DNA of 64,000 bases from NCBI GenBank assembly GCA_964645915.1, contig CAZYDH010000001.1, forward strand, positions 130,854-194,853, written 5' to 3'. A model generated the notes under the pieces. It had not been told where the DNA came from. It saw only the letters and a list, made by a program, of their open reading frames with translations, and made no database searches. Both the position numbers and the translations under genes were made by a program. Source of the DNA: JACNKV01 sp964645915. GTDB taxonomy: Bacteria > Fidelibacterota > Marinisomatia > Marinisomatales > JACNKV01. Shown in pieces: positions 25,324-34,249 of the stretch. Every line of letters starts with the position of its first letter. Within the stretch, counting starts at the first letter, position 1.

Positions 25324-26277
25324 ATGAAAACAAATCCACATAAGCTGGCAATATTTGCAGGTCGAAGCAATCCAAACTTAGCCAAAAAGATTGCTGATTT
25401 TGTTGACTGTCCACTTGGGGTGGTCGACATTAAGAACTTTTCTGATGGCGAAGTATGGATCAAGTTTCGTGAAAATATTCGCGGTAAAAATGTTTTTCTT
25501 ATTCAATCAACCAATAGCCCGGCTGAGAATATCATTGAATTGGTGTTAATGATTGATGCAGCTGTTCGTGCATCGGCAAATCGAGTATCTGTTGTCATTC
25601 CCTATTTTGGATATGGACGGCAGGATCGAAAAGATACACCGCGGGTTCCGATCTCCGCCCGAGTTATGGTGGACATTTTTACAGCTACAGGAGCAGATCG
25701 AATTATTACAATGGATCTTCATTCCACTCAAACTCAGGGGTTTGCAAACATCCCGTTTGATCACTTATACAGCAGAATCATTTTATTAGATAAACTGAAA
25801 AATATCGGACTTGATCCCGAAAACTCAACCGTATTGTCTCCAGATATGGGTTCGGTACAAATGAGTCAATCTTATGCCCGACGACTGGGCATGCATTTTG
25901 CTTTGATCGATAAACGCCGGTACGCACCGAATAAAGCAGAAGTCGCTCATTTAATTGGAGATCTGGAAAACAAAGATGTGTTGATTGTAGACGATATGAT
26001 CGATACAGCAGGAACAATTGTGAATGCAGCTGAAGAAGCTATTCACAAAGGAGCAAAAAGTGTTTCCGTTGCTGCTACGCATGCTGTATTGTCTGGGAAA
26101 GCAGTATCACGACTAGCGCAATCACCCATTAGCAAATTTATTTTTACGGATACTATTCATATTCCGAAAGAAAAACAATTAAGAGATATGGAAATTGTTT
26201 CTGTATCTGAAGTATTTGGTGAAGCGATTAAAAGAGTTCATAACGGTGACTCTGTGAGCTCACTATTCGAATTTTAA
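25324..26277 (+). CDS. prs: Ribose-phosphate pyrophosphokinase
   Basis: This 317-residue enzyme makes PRPP from ribose 5-phosphate and ATP for nucleotide, His and Trp synthesis. It shows the start LAIFAGRSNPNLAKKIADFV, the ATP-binding flexible-loop region YFGYGRQDRKDTPRVPISAR, the metal site TMDLHSTQTQGF, and the PRPP signature VLIVDDMIDTAGTIVNAAEE. The cytoplasmic enzyme is normally hexameric. The gene begins 36 bases after the tRNA and is followed 15 bases later by rplY, a common bacterial order (prs-rplY-pth). Confidence 0.96.
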   Translation: MKTNPHKLAIFAGRSNPNLAKKIADFVDCPLGVVDIKNFSDGEVWIKFRENIRGKNVFLIQSTNSPAENIIELVLMIDAAVRASANRVSVVIPYFGYGRQDRKDTPRVPISARVMVDIFTATGADRIITMDLHSTQTQGFANIPFDHLYSRIILLDKLKNIGLDPENSTVLSPDMGSVQMSQSYARRLGMHFALIDKRRYAPNKAEVAHLIGDLENKDVLIVDDMIDTAGTIVNAAEEAIHKGAKSVSVAATHAVLSGKAVSRLAQSPISKFIFTDTIHIPKEKQLRDMEIVSVSEVFGEAIKRVHNGDSVSSLFEF

Positions 26278-26292
26278 TGAAGGAGGTTTAAT

Positions 26293-26958
26293 ATGGCCCA
26301 ACAATATGAAAGACTAGAAGTTTTTGAAAGAACTTCAACTGGAACAAAAGCTGCAAAAGCTTTGCGTAGAGAGAATAAAGTTCCGGCAGTATTTTATTAT
26401 AAAGAACAAGAAAACATCAATTTATCCATGGATAAAATATCTCTGATGAGAACCCTGCATACCGGGCACCACATCTTTGAAATAGAAATTGACGGAAAAC
26501 CGCAATTTGCAATGGTAAAAGAGGTTCAATATCATCCGGTTACCGATGAAATTATCCACATTGATCTTTTGCGTGTTCGCCGTGATCAAAAGATTACGAT
26601 TACCGTTCCATTAGTATTGGTTGGTGATTCAAAAGGATCCCATGAAGGCGGAATGGTCATGCAGTCATTAAATGTTGTAGAGGTTAGCTGCCTGCCAATT
26701 GATGTTCCGGAAAAAATTGAGTTGGATATTACGGACTTAGAATTGAACAACACCTATACAGTAAGTGATATTGTTACTGCTGATAATATCGAGGTTATCT
26801 CTCAAGCAGACTTAGCAGTTGTAAGCGTTCAGATACCAAAAGAAGAAGTCGCTCCGGTTGAAGAAGAAGTTGAAGGAGATGAACTTGAAGGTGAAGAAGG
26901 CGAGATCGCATCTGAAGACTCAGAAGGATCTGCTGAGGAATCCGCTGAGAACGAATGA
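26293..26958 (+). CDS. rplY: Ribosomal protein L25 (CTC/TL5 type) with acidic tail
   Basis: This 221-residue protein is the long CTC form of L25, which binds 5S rRNA. The L25 fold covers the first ~95 residues (GTKAAKALRRENKVPAVFYY, VQYHPVTDEIIHIDLLRV), and the CTC beta domain follows to about 185. The last ~35 residues are almost all Glu, Asp, Gly and Ser (EEVEGDELEGEEGEIASEDS), an acidic disordered tail. A strong AAGGAGGT ribosome site precedes the ATG. The stop overlaps the pth start by four bases. Confidence 0.95.
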   Translation: MAQQYERLEVFERTSTGTKAAKALRRENKVPAVFYYKEQENINLSMDKISLMRTLHTGHHIFEIEIDGKPQFAMVKEVQYHPVTDEIIHIDLLRVRRDQKITITVPLVLVGDSKGSHEGGMVMQSLNVVEVSCLPIDVPEKIELDITDLELNNTYTVSDIVTADNIEVISQADLAVVSVQIPKEEVAPVEEEVEGDELEGEEGEIASEDSEGSAEESAENE

Positions 26959-27524
26959 TCGTTTTTGTTGGATTAGGAAACCCCGGTAATCAATATGCCG
27001 ATACAAAACATAATGCTGGATTTTGGGTGGTAGATGAACTTGCAAGACGATGGAAGATTTCATTTACCCCCGGAAAAGGCGACTATGTTTTTACACAAAC
27101 AAAAAACAAAGAGGTTTTGCTTGTGAAGCCGACGGCTGGTATGAACGTTAGCGGGAATGTTGTCAAAGATTTGCGTAATCATTGGAATCTGTTAGAAAAG
27201 GAGATCCATATTATCGTTGACGATGTAGATTTACCACTAGGGACGATAAGAATTCGTCCAGGTGGTGGAGATGGCTGTCATCGAGGAATGGAATCTATCA
27301 TCTATCGTTTAGGTAGTAACAAATTCCCACGATTACGTTATGGAATTGGAACTGAAGAGAATATGCGTCCAGCAGAAAAATATGTATTAAAACCTTTTCG
27401 TAAGCAAGATAGACCCTTGGCTGAAGAAATGGTTATCGAAACTGCTGATGCCGCAGAAATGATTATATACCAGGGATTAAATAAAGCAATGAACCGGTAT
27501 AATCAAAATAAATCAGGAGAATAA
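26955..27524 (+). CDS. pth: Peptidyl-tRNA hydrolase
   Basis: This 189-residue enzyme releases tRNA from stalled peptidyl-tRNA. Signatures are VGLGNPGNQYADTKHNAGFW with the catalytic His in KHNAGF, KPTAGMNVSGNVV, and the region VDDVDLPLGTIRIRPGG followed by GCHRGMESI, where relatives have GHNGL/GHRGL. The usual 'GGSAGHNGL' is slightly altered to GGDGCHRGM here. Its ATG overlaps the rplY stop, and the pyrophosphatase gene begins one base after its own stop, so these genes are likely one transcript. Confidence 0.95.
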   Translation: MIVFVGLGNPGNQYADTKHNAGFWVVDELARRWKISFTPGKGDYVFTQTKNKEVLLVKPTAGMNVSGNVVKDLRNHWNLLEKEIHIIVDDVDLPLGTIRIRPGGGDGCHRGMESIIYRLGSNKFPRLRYGIGTEENMRPAEKYVLKPFRKQDRPLAEEMVIETADAAEMIIYQGLNKAMNRYNQNKSGE

Positions 27525-27525
27525 A

Positions 27526-29661
27526 ATGAATAATATGTTTTTAGTCCTCGCATCCGGTGTTATAGCAATGTTATTTGCTTTTTGGAAAACAGGATGGATT
27601 GAAAAGCAGGATGAGGGAACGGATAAAATGAAGCTGATCGGAAAGAATATTTCTGATGGAGCGATGGCATTTTTACGCGCTGAATATCGAGTATTAATAT
27701 TTTTCGTGATCATTGTAGCCGTGCTGCTTGGTTATGCAAATTCCGGAAGGAATGAATCCAGCAGTTTAATTGCCATGTCTTTTGTTACGGGGGCTTTGAC
27801 TTCTGCTCTTGCAGGATTTTTAGGAATGCGAGTTGCAACCAAAGCCAATAACCGCACAACACATGCAGCCAGAACAAACTTATCTTCTGCTTTGAACGTT
27901 GCGTTTACCGGTGGATCCGTTATGGGATTAAGTGTTGTTGGGCTTGGCGTTCTTGGCTTAACTGGACTGTTTATTGTCTATGAAAATATCTTTTCTCAAG
28001 ATTATGCTAAGATCATTACAGTGATCTCCGGATTTTCATTGGGAGCTTCTTCTATCGCTTTATTTGCACGTGTCGGTGGTGGTATCTATACAAAAGCTGC
28101 AGATGTTGGTGCGGATTTAGTGGGTAAAGTTGAAGCCGGTATCCCGGAAGATCATCCACTGAACCCAGCAACCATTGCGGATAACGTAGGTGATAATGTG
28201 GGTGATGTGGCCGGTATGGGCGCTGATCTGTTTGAATCTTACGTGGGATCCATTGTCGGATCAATGGTATTGGGAGCAAGCATTCTCGTCAGTGGGCAGT
28301 TTGACCTGTCTTTTGTTACCTTACCATTGTTTATTGCGGGAGCAGGAATCCTTATTTCGATCTTGGGAACATTCTTAGTGTCAGTTAAAGAAGGGGGCAA
28401 CCCTCAAAAAGGATTAAACCGAGGAGAGTTTGGTTCTTCCTTTGTAATGGTCATTGTTATGTATTTCATGATTACAATGATCCTGCCAGGTAAATTTGCA
28501 TTAAACGGAACACTATACTCGAGCATGGGTGTGTTTTGGGCAACAACAATCGGTTTGGCAGCCGGACTTGGAATCGGAATGATCACCGAACATTATACCG
28601 GAACGAATACATCTCCGACTCGTTTAATCGCCAGACAATCATTAACCGGTCCGGGCACAAATTTAATTGCCGGTTTAGCCGTGGGTATGCAATCCACTGC
28701 TATTCCAATTTTGATTATCGCTGCAGGTATTATCGGTGCATTTCATTTTGCCGGACTCTATGGCATTGCGATGGCCGCCCTTGGAATGTTGGCAAATACT
28801 GGGATCCAACTTGCAGTTGATGCCTACGGTCCTATTTCGGATAACGCCGGGGGAATTGCAGAGATGGCTGAACTCCCTGCAGAAGTTCGAGAAAGAACAG
28901 ACAAACTGGATGCAGTTGGCAACACAACAGCAGCGATTGGTAAGGGATTTGCAATTGGTTCCGCTGCTTTAACCGCATTGGCATTGTTTGCTGCATACAT
29001 GGTCCAAACAGGAATCAAAACCATCGATATTTCAAACTCCAGCGTTATGGCCGGATTGTTCGTGGGTGGAATGCTTCCGTTTATGTTCTCTTCATTGGCT
29101 ATGAGCGCGGTGGGTCGTGCAGCTATGTCCATGATTGAAGAAGTCAGACGACAGTTTAAAGAAATACCAGAACTTTCTGCTGCATTGAATGTGATGAAAA
29201 AATATGGTGACGGTGAAAAAATGTCTGCTAAGGATCAGGCTGTATTTGATTCAGCAGATGGGAAAGCTGAATACGGTAAATGTGTAGATATTTCTACGAA
29301 AGCTGCTGTAAAAGAAATGGTTGTCCCGGGACTGTTAGCAATTTTATCTCCTGTTGTTGTTGGATTTGTTTTTGGTCCGGAAGTATTAGGTGGTATGCTT
29401 GCCGGTGTAACGGTAACAGGTGTTTTAATGGCAATTTTCCAATCCAACGCCGGTGGAGCATGGGACAATGCCAAGAAAATGATTGAAGAAGGTTTGAGCG
29501 TAGATGGTGTTGACTACGGAAAAGGATCCGAACCACACAAAGCGGCAGTTGTCGGTGACACAGTAGGTGATCCATTTAAAGACACATCAGGACCATCATT
29601 AAATATTTTAATAAAATTGATGTCAGTGGTATCCTTGGTGATTGCCCCATTGATCAAATAA
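27526..29661 (+). CDS. hppA: K+-dependent membrane-bound pyrophosphatase (ion pump)
   Basis: This 711-residue protein has about 16 membrane helices and couples pyrophosphate hydrolysis to H+ or Na+ export. Active-site segments are DVGADLVGKVEAGIPEDHP, ADNVGDNVGDVAGMGADLFE and, near the end, GDTVGDPFKDTSGPSLN. The stretch GNTTAAIGKGFAIGSAALTA has Ala where K+-independent enzymes have Lys, so K+ dependence is expected. Which ion is pumped cannot be decided reliably by eye. It lies between pth and rpsF in an apparent translation operon; pyrophosphate is released by the biosynthesis such an operon supports. Confidence 0.95.
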   Translation: MNNMFLVLASGVIAMLFAFWKTGWIEKQDEGTDKMKLIGKNISDGAMAFLRAEYRVLIFFVIIVAVLLGYANSGRNESSSLIAMSFVTGALTSALAGFLGMRVATKANNRTTHAARTNLSSALNVAFTGGSVMGLSVVGLGVLGLTGLFIVYENIFSQDYAKIITVISGFSLGASSIALFARVGGGIYTKAADVGADLVGKVEAGIPEDHPLNPATIADNVGDNVGDVAGMGADLFESYVGSIVGSMVLGASILVSGQFDLSFVTLPLFIAGAGILISILGTFLVSVKEGGNPQKGLNRGEFGSSFVMVIVMYFMITMILPGKFALNGTLYSSMGVFWATTIGLAAGLGIGMITEHYTGTNTSPTRLIARQSLTGPGTNLIAGLAVGMQSTAIPILIIAAGIIGAFHFAGLYGIAMAALGMLANTGIQLAVDAYGPISDNAGGIAEMAELPAEVRERTDKLDAVGNTTAAIGKGFAIGSAALTALALFAAYMVQTGIKTIDISNSSVMAGLFVGGMLPFMFSSLAMSAVGRAAMSMIEEVRRQFKEIPELSAALNVMKKYGDGEKMSAKDQAVFDSADGKAEYGKCVDISTKAAVKEMVVPGLLAILSPVVVGFVFGPEVLGGMLAGVTVTGVLMAIFQSNAGGAWDNAKKMIEEGLSVDGVDYGKGSEPHKAAVVGDTVGDPFKDTSGPSLNILIKLMSVVSLVIAPLIK

Positions 29662-29677
29662 TTTAAAAGGAGAAATC

Positions 29678-30181
29678 ATGAGATACTATGAAACATTATA
29701 TATAGTAAATCCCAACTACGAGCAGGAGCGTTTTGACAGTGTCCTGAAAACGGTTGGAGAATATATTGAAAAAGAAAAAGTGAGTATAATCAATCATTAT
29801 ACTTGGGGTAAAAAACGTTTAGCCTACCCGATTCAAAAACACAAATATGGAACCTTTATTCTGCTCCAGTTTGAATCTGAAAAGGTAGATTTCCTTTCGG
29901 AATATGAACAGTTCTTAAGATTGAATAAAGCGGTGTTGCGTCATCAAACAGTTCGACTAGATGAGAAGCCGGAAATTCATGTTGAAGAGGAACCGGTTGT
30001 AGAAGAAGAAACAACAGAAACAGCAGAAGTAGAGAAATTAGAAGCTGAAACTGAAGTAGAATCCCCTGCAAAAGAAACTCCTGAAGATAGTGTTGAGCCT
30101 GTGACCGAAGAGGTTAAAGAGGTAGAAGCCGAACCGACAGCTGCAGAAGAAGTTTCAGAAGAAAAAGAAGAGGAAGAGTGA
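29678..30181 (+). CDS. rpsF: Ribosomal protein S6 with long acidic C-terminal extension
   Basis: The first ~97 residues are a standard S6 (MRYYETLYIVNPNYEQERFD, GKKRLAYPIQKHKYGTFILL, LRHQTVRLDEK), a small-subunit protein that pairs with S18. A tail of about 70 residues rich in Glu, Val and Thr follows (VEEEPVVEEETTETAEVEKL ... SEEKEEEE), which is much longer than usual. In E. coli, S6 receives extra glutamates from RimK; here an acidic tail is encoded. AAAGGAG precedes the ATG. The next gene is rpsR, seven bases on, without the ssb gene that often lies between them. Confidence 0.95.
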   Translation: MRYYETLYIVNPNYEQERFDSVLKTVGEYIEKEKVSIINHYTWGKKRLAYPIQKHKYGTFILLQFESEKVDFLSEYEQFLRLNKAVLRHQTVRLDEKPEIHVEEEPVVEEETTETAEVEKLEAETEVESPAKETPEDSVEPVTEEVKEVEAEPTAAEEVSEEKEEEE

Positions 30182-30188
30182 GGATAGT

Positions 30189-30419
30189 ATGGCATTTGTA
30201 AGTCGAAGAAAATATTGTTACTTTAAAGAAAACGGCATTACGGAAATTGATTACAAAGATGTAAAACTTCTCCGTCGTTTTATCACTGAACAAGGAAAGA
30301 TAATGCCTCGACGCGTAACCGGGACCAATGCAAAAATGCATCGGAAACTCGTTCATGCGATCAAACGAGCAAGAAATATTGCATTACTTCCTTTCACAAA
30401 TTTGAGTCAGGAGAAATAA
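30189..30419 (+). CDS. rpsR: Ribosomal protein S18
   Basis: This 76-residue protein is of normal length. It has the conserved core KENGITEIDYKDVKLLRRFI, TEQGKIMPRRVTGTNAKMHR and KRARNIALLPF. It binds the 30S platform with S6, whose gene is directly upstream. rplI follows one base after its stop. Confidence 0.97.
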   Translation: MAFVSRRKYCYFKENGITEIDYKDVKLLRRFITEQGKIMPRRVTGTNAKMHRKLVHAIKRARNIALLPFTNLSQEK

Positions 30420-30420
30420 C

Positions 30421-30864
30421 ATGGATGTCATATTATTACAAGATGTAGAAAATCTGGGTGTTACCGGTGATATCGTTAGTGTTAAACCCGGATATGCAAG
30501 AAATTACCTGGTCCCGCGTGGATTAGCTCTTCGCTCATCCAAAAGAAATATTGCTGTCTCTGAAGAGAAAAAACGTGTAAAACAAGCAAGAGCTGAACGT
30601 TCAATCAAATTACAAGAAGCGTTAGCAGAAAAGATTGCAAAAACAGAGATTACTCTTGAGGTTCAGGTGGGGGAAGAAGAAAAATTGTTTGGTTCGATCA
30701 CATCTCAAGATGTTCATAAAGCGTTAGTCGAAAAGGGATTAGATATTGATCGTCATGCGATTGTATTGGACGACCCAATTAAAGCGTTAGGCGTTTATAA
30801 TATTCCCGTGAAGGTAACGAATGAGCTTCAGCCAACAATTAAAATGTATGTGATTCGCGCATAA
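30421..30864 (+). CDS. rplI: Ribosomal protein L9
   Basis: This 147-residue protein has the N-terminal domain MDVILLQDVENLGVTGDIV, with the signature VKPGYARNYLVPRGLA, then the long connecting helix (KKRVKQARAERSIKLQEALA), and the C-terminal domain EEKLFGSITSQDVHKAL. It binds 23S rRNA near the L1 stalk. It is the last gene of the rpsF-rpsR-rplI string and is followed by a strong terminator. Confidence 0.97.
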   Translation: MDVILLQDVENLGVTGDIVSVKPGYARNYLVPRGLALRSSKRNIAVSEEKKRVKQARAERSIKLQEALAEKIAKTEITLEVQVGEEEKLFGSITSQDVHKALVEKGLDIDRHAIVLDDPIKALGVYNIPVKVTNELQPTIKMYVIRA

Positions 30865-30883
30865 ACGAACATAAACATTCTAT

Positions 30884-30914
30884 AAAAAACGCTCCAGTCG
30901 GGGCGTTTTTTATT
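30884..30914 (+). terminator. Intrinsic terminator after rplI
   Basis: AAAAAACGC and GCGTTTTTT form a stem around TCCAGTCGGG, with the right arm running into a T-tract. The C-G core plus T-run gives a classic terminator ending the ribosomal string. Confidence 0.9.
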
Positions 30915-30985
30915 TATGAGAAATTCATCTTTTCATCATTCTTTTTGTTGCGAGAAGCACCAAGAATCTACTACCTTTGTAAGCT

Positions 30986-33214
30986 ATGTTTGCTGATGTT
31001 GCTTTTCCAATCTCACGATATCTGACCTTTACCTATCAGATTCCGAAAGATCTTCTTAATGAGATTTCCGTTGGCGTGCGTGTAAAAGCTCCTTTGGGAA
31101 AACGGATTGCACAAGGGATTGTAGTCTCTACAAACAAAAAAGTTGCTTTCCGAGGAGAAATTCGTTCGATCATTTCTTGTGTAGACGATCAACGGATTTT
31201 GGATGCCGGTTTATGGAGGTTGATCAAATGGTTGAGTTCTTATTATATGACCCCGATTGGCATGGCTGCAAAAGCGGCACTTCCGTCAAATCTAACCACA
31301 CGTTATAAGCCCCCAACAAAGTGGAAAGTAAAAGCTAAACAATTAAAAAACATTCCTGAAGAAATTCTTAAAAATGCCCCAATCCAAGGAAAAATACTCA
31401 AGCATCTTCTCGAATATAAAAACGAGGTATATGTGTCTGAATTGGGAGAAATGGCAAGTAGCCCATTAACCGTTTGCAGACATTTATCAGAAAAAGGATT
31501 TGTTGACTTAATTGAAGAAGTAAGCCTTTCGGATGTTACCGGTTTTACATTTCAACCGATACATAAAAAAATTAAATTTTCTAAAATGCAGTTGGATATT
31601 CTTGATGAGCTAAAACAAGGATTGTCTTCTAATGCATTTCATCCATATTTGTTGCACGGAGTCACCGGAAGCGGAAAAACAGAGATCTATATAGAGATTG
31701 CTCGACAGGTTTTAGAACAGGGTAAAACAGTAATTATGTTGCTCCCGGAAATATCGTTAACTCCGCAAATTGCCGGAAGATTTCGGTCAGTCTTTGGTGA
31801 CACGGTAGCCCTATGGCATTCTAAATTGAATCCTGCTGCACGCTCATGGACATGGAAGCAGATTTGTGCCGGGAAGTATCAAGTGGTCATTGGTGCAAGA
31901 AGTGCAATTTTTGCACCATTAAAAAACTTAGGATTGGTTGTGGTCGATGAAGAACAGGAATCTTCTTACAAACAATCATCTCCCGCCCCTCGGTATCATG
32001 CCAGAGATGTTGCACTGATGAGAGGAAAAATCCACAATGCGATGGTTGTTTTGGCGAGTGCAACACCCAGTTTCGAAAGTTATTATAATCAAATTCAGGA
32101 AAAATTTACCTATTTACATCTATCTAAGCGATACGGTGGAGCAAAGTACCCGGTTGTTCATGTCGTTGATATGGTAAAGGAACAAGAAGAAAGCGGGAAG
32201 ATCGGACAGACGTTTTCCGGATTGTTGTTCGAAAAAATAGAAGATCGCCTAAAGAAAAAAGAACAAATAATTCTTTTACAAAACAGACGTGGTTATTCAC
32301 CGGTATCGCGATGTGATGATTGTGGAGAAATGTTTGAATGTCCACAGTGTAGAATTCCGCTTACTTATCACAGGGTGGGCGATAAAATGCAATGCCATAT
32401 TTGTGACAAATATATAAAAGGGCTACCGGTTAAATGTGATCATTGCCAAGGGACAAATATCAAACTAACTGGTGTTGGAACACAAAAGGTGGAGGAAACA
32501 ATACAGGCAACTTTTCCTAAAGTCAAAATTGCACGATTAGATACAGACACGGCCGGCTCAGGTGCTTCAATCACAAAACTGCTTGAACGGTTTTCTAAGG
32601 GAGAGATAGATATTTTACTGGGAACGCAAATGATCGCAAAGGGATTGGATTTTGAAAATGCAACATTGGTTGGTGTAATCAATGGAGATGCGGGGTTATT
32701 CTTACCAGATTTTCGTTCTGGAGAGCGGGTTTTTCAGTTGATCTATCAAGCATCAGGCAGATCAGGAAGACGGCAAAAACAAGGCGAGGTTGTGTTGCAA
32801 ACATGGAACGCAGATAATCCCGTGATAAAACATGCAACAAAACTGGATTTAAAAACGTATTACAATATAGCATTAAGTGAAAGACAAGCATTAAACTATC
32901 CGCCGTTCAGTTGGATGGCAAGGATAGTTTTGTCGGGGAAAGACAAAACAAAAACGGAAAATAAGGCTAAACAACTGCGAGCAAAATTTTCGGATAAAAA
33001 GAACAAATTGAATATTTTTGGTCCAACAGCTTGCTATAGAGAATGGGTACAAGGAAAATACCGAACTCAAATTGTGATTAAATCTTCAAAAAATACCGAT
33101 CCAAATGGATTACACCTACATCATTCTCTTCAAAAAATGATGGGTCCTTATTTAACTAAACCTTCGAGCGGTATATCCATACTAATTGATATCGATCCGA
33201 CCTCTTTAATGTAA
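30986..33214 (+). CDS. priA: PriA, primosomal replication-restart helicase
   Basis: This 742-residue helicase has the N-terminal DNA-binding part (FADVAFPISRYLTFTYQIP), Walker A HGVTGSGKTEIYIE, and Walker B written VVDEEQESSYKQ, where E. coli PriA has DEEH. The zinc-binding cysteine clusters are CDDCGEMFECPQC and CHICDKYIKGLPVKCDHC. Helicase motifs V and VI include LGTQMIAKGLDFENATLVGV and QASGRSGRRQKQGEVVLQT. It reloads the replicative helicase at stalled forks. The PorQ-like gene begins directly after the stop. Confidence 0.95.
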   Translation: MFADVAFPISRYLTFTYQIPKDLLNEISVGVRVKAPLGKRIAQGIVVSTNKKVAFRGEIRSIISCVDDQRILDAGLWRLIKWLSSYYMTPIGMAAKAALPSNLTTRYKPPTKWKVKAKQLKNIPEEILKNAPIQGKILKHLLEYKNEVYVSELGEMASSPLTVCRHLSEKGFVDLIEEVSLSDVTGFTFQPIHKKIKFSKMQLDILDELKQGLSSNAFHPYLLHGVTGSGKTEIYIEIARQVLEQGKTVIMLLPEISLTPQIAGRFRSVFGDTVALWHSKLNPAARSWTWKQICAGKYQVVIGARSAIFAPLKNLGLVVVDEEQESSYKQSSPAPRYHARDVALMRGKIHNAMVVLASATPSFESYYNQIQEKFTYLHLSKRYGGAKYPVVHVVDMVKEQEESGKIGQTFSGLLFEKIEDRLKKKEQIILLQNRRGYSPVSRCDDCGEMFECPQCRIPLTYHRVGDKMQCHICDKYIKGLPVKCDHCQGTNIKLTGVGTQKVEETIQATFPKVKIARLDTDTAGSGASITKLLERFSKGEIDILLGTQMIAKGLDFENATLVGVINGDAGLFLPDFRSGERVFQLIYQASGRSGRRQKQGEVVLQTWNADNPVIKHATKLDLKTYYNIALSERQALNYPPFSWMARIVLSGKDKTKTENKAKQLRAKFSDKKNKLNIFGPTACYREWVQGKYRTQIVIKSSKNTDPNGLHLHHSLQKMMGPYLTKPSSGISILIDIDPTSLM

Positions 33215-33226
33215 ATGAATTACACT

Positions 33227-34141
33227 ATGAATAAACTAACAATTACCACCTTATTTGTATTGATTGGACTTGCTTCCATATCGGCTCAAACATCTTATCA
33301 TGGATTGACCACGTGGTATTCTCCAAAAACAGTAGCGATGGCAGGAGGAGTTGGATCTATCAATGAAGAAGCAGATCGAGTAAATCCTGCATATCTAGGC
33401 AGTGTTCAGAATAAAATTGCAGGAGTTTCGTTTATACAGTATCCTGCTGGAATCCAAGCAAAATTGATAAATGGAATTTTTCCAAGGGTGAATTCGATAT
33501 GGATGGTTAGTTTACGACATTTGAACTACGGAAGTTTTGTTGGAAGAGATGAAGATGGGAATCTGACAGAAAATTACCAATCGAACGATACGTGGTTTAT
33601 GGCAAGTGTGGCGAGAAACTTGCCAAAGATTCATACCGCGATCGGATTGTCATCTGGGTTGTTTATTAGCCAGCTTGAGAAATATGAATCAGCAGTTTTG
33701 ATTTTTACACCAGGGGTGGTTATTGATTTCAACATTATCGACGCTAAAGTTGGACTTAGTGTTCGGAATTTAGGCTTCCCGGTAACAACGTATACAGACA
33801 CCAAAGAATCACTTCCAACAAAACTGGTTGGAACCTTTACAAAAAAACTCGCGCATCTTCCATTGGAAATAAATCTTAATACGGAATATGAGACCCATGA
33901 TGAAGTGTTTAGCGGAAGCGTCAGTGGAACATTTTATTTCTCTTATCAAATACAATTTAACTGGGGAATATCTATGAATAAAAGCGCTCAAATTACACAC
34001 GTTGATCTTGGCAAAGACTATCTGACAGGCACAGGAGTTGGATTAAGCTTTACAACGAGCATTGTTGATATAAATCTTGGTGGATATATGTATGGAACGG
34101 GGACGTGGATCTCTGGCGTTGGAATAAAATTACGATTATAA
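33227..34141 (+). CDS. PorQ-like outer-membrane protein of the type IX secretion system
   Basis: This protein of about 304 residues has a signal peptide ending SISAQ. The sequence follows the PorQ/PorV barrel pattern: SPKTVAMAGGVGSINEEADR then VNPAYLG near the start, MVSLRHLNYGSFVGRDEDGN in the middle, VGLSVRNLGFPVTTY, and LPTKLVGTFTKKLAHLPLEI. PorQ supports cargo delivery in type IX secretion in Bacteroidota. A T9SS sorting domain is encoded 13 kb upstream (20.8 kb), so the system is probably active here. An ATG at 33215, directly after the priA stop, would add four residues. Confidence 0.75.
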   Translation: MNKLTITTLFVLIGLASISAQTSYHGLTTWYSPKTVAMAGGVGSINEEADRVNPAYLGSVQNKIAGVSFIQYPAGIQAKLINGIFPRVNSIWMVSLRHLNYGSFVGRDEDGNLTENYQSNDTWFMASVARNLPKIHTAIGLSSGLFISQLEKYESAVLIFTPGVVIDFNIIDAKVGLSVRNLGFPVTTYTDTKESLPTKLVGTFTKKLAHLPLEINLNTEYETHDEVFSGSVSGTFYFSYQIQFNWGISMNKSAQITHVDLGKDYLTGTGVGLSFTTSIVDINLGGYMYGTGTWISGVGIKLRL

Positions 34142-34158
34142 ATATAAATATATAATAC

Positions 34159-34175
34159 CCCTAATAATATTAGGG
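34159..34175 (+). terminator. Hairpin after the PorQ-like gene
   Basis: CCCTAAT and ATTAGGG form an exact 7-bp stem around AAT in very AT-rich DNA, 17 bases after the stop. No T-run follows, so termination is only suggested. Confidence 0.4.
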
Positions 34176-34249
34176 TATAATATATAACAACGTAATAAAA
34201 TAAATAAATATAGCTTGTAAGCATAAAATAATAATGTATATATTTATGC

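Noticed and set aside
28824..29575. Long open frames antisense to the pyrophosphatase gene
   Set aside because: They mirror a highly conserved gene, have no recognisable domains and no ribosome sites; they are shadows.
29856..30356. Open frames antisense to the S6 acidic tail (Ser/Leu-rich)
   Set aside because: Their composition is just the complement of Glu codons.
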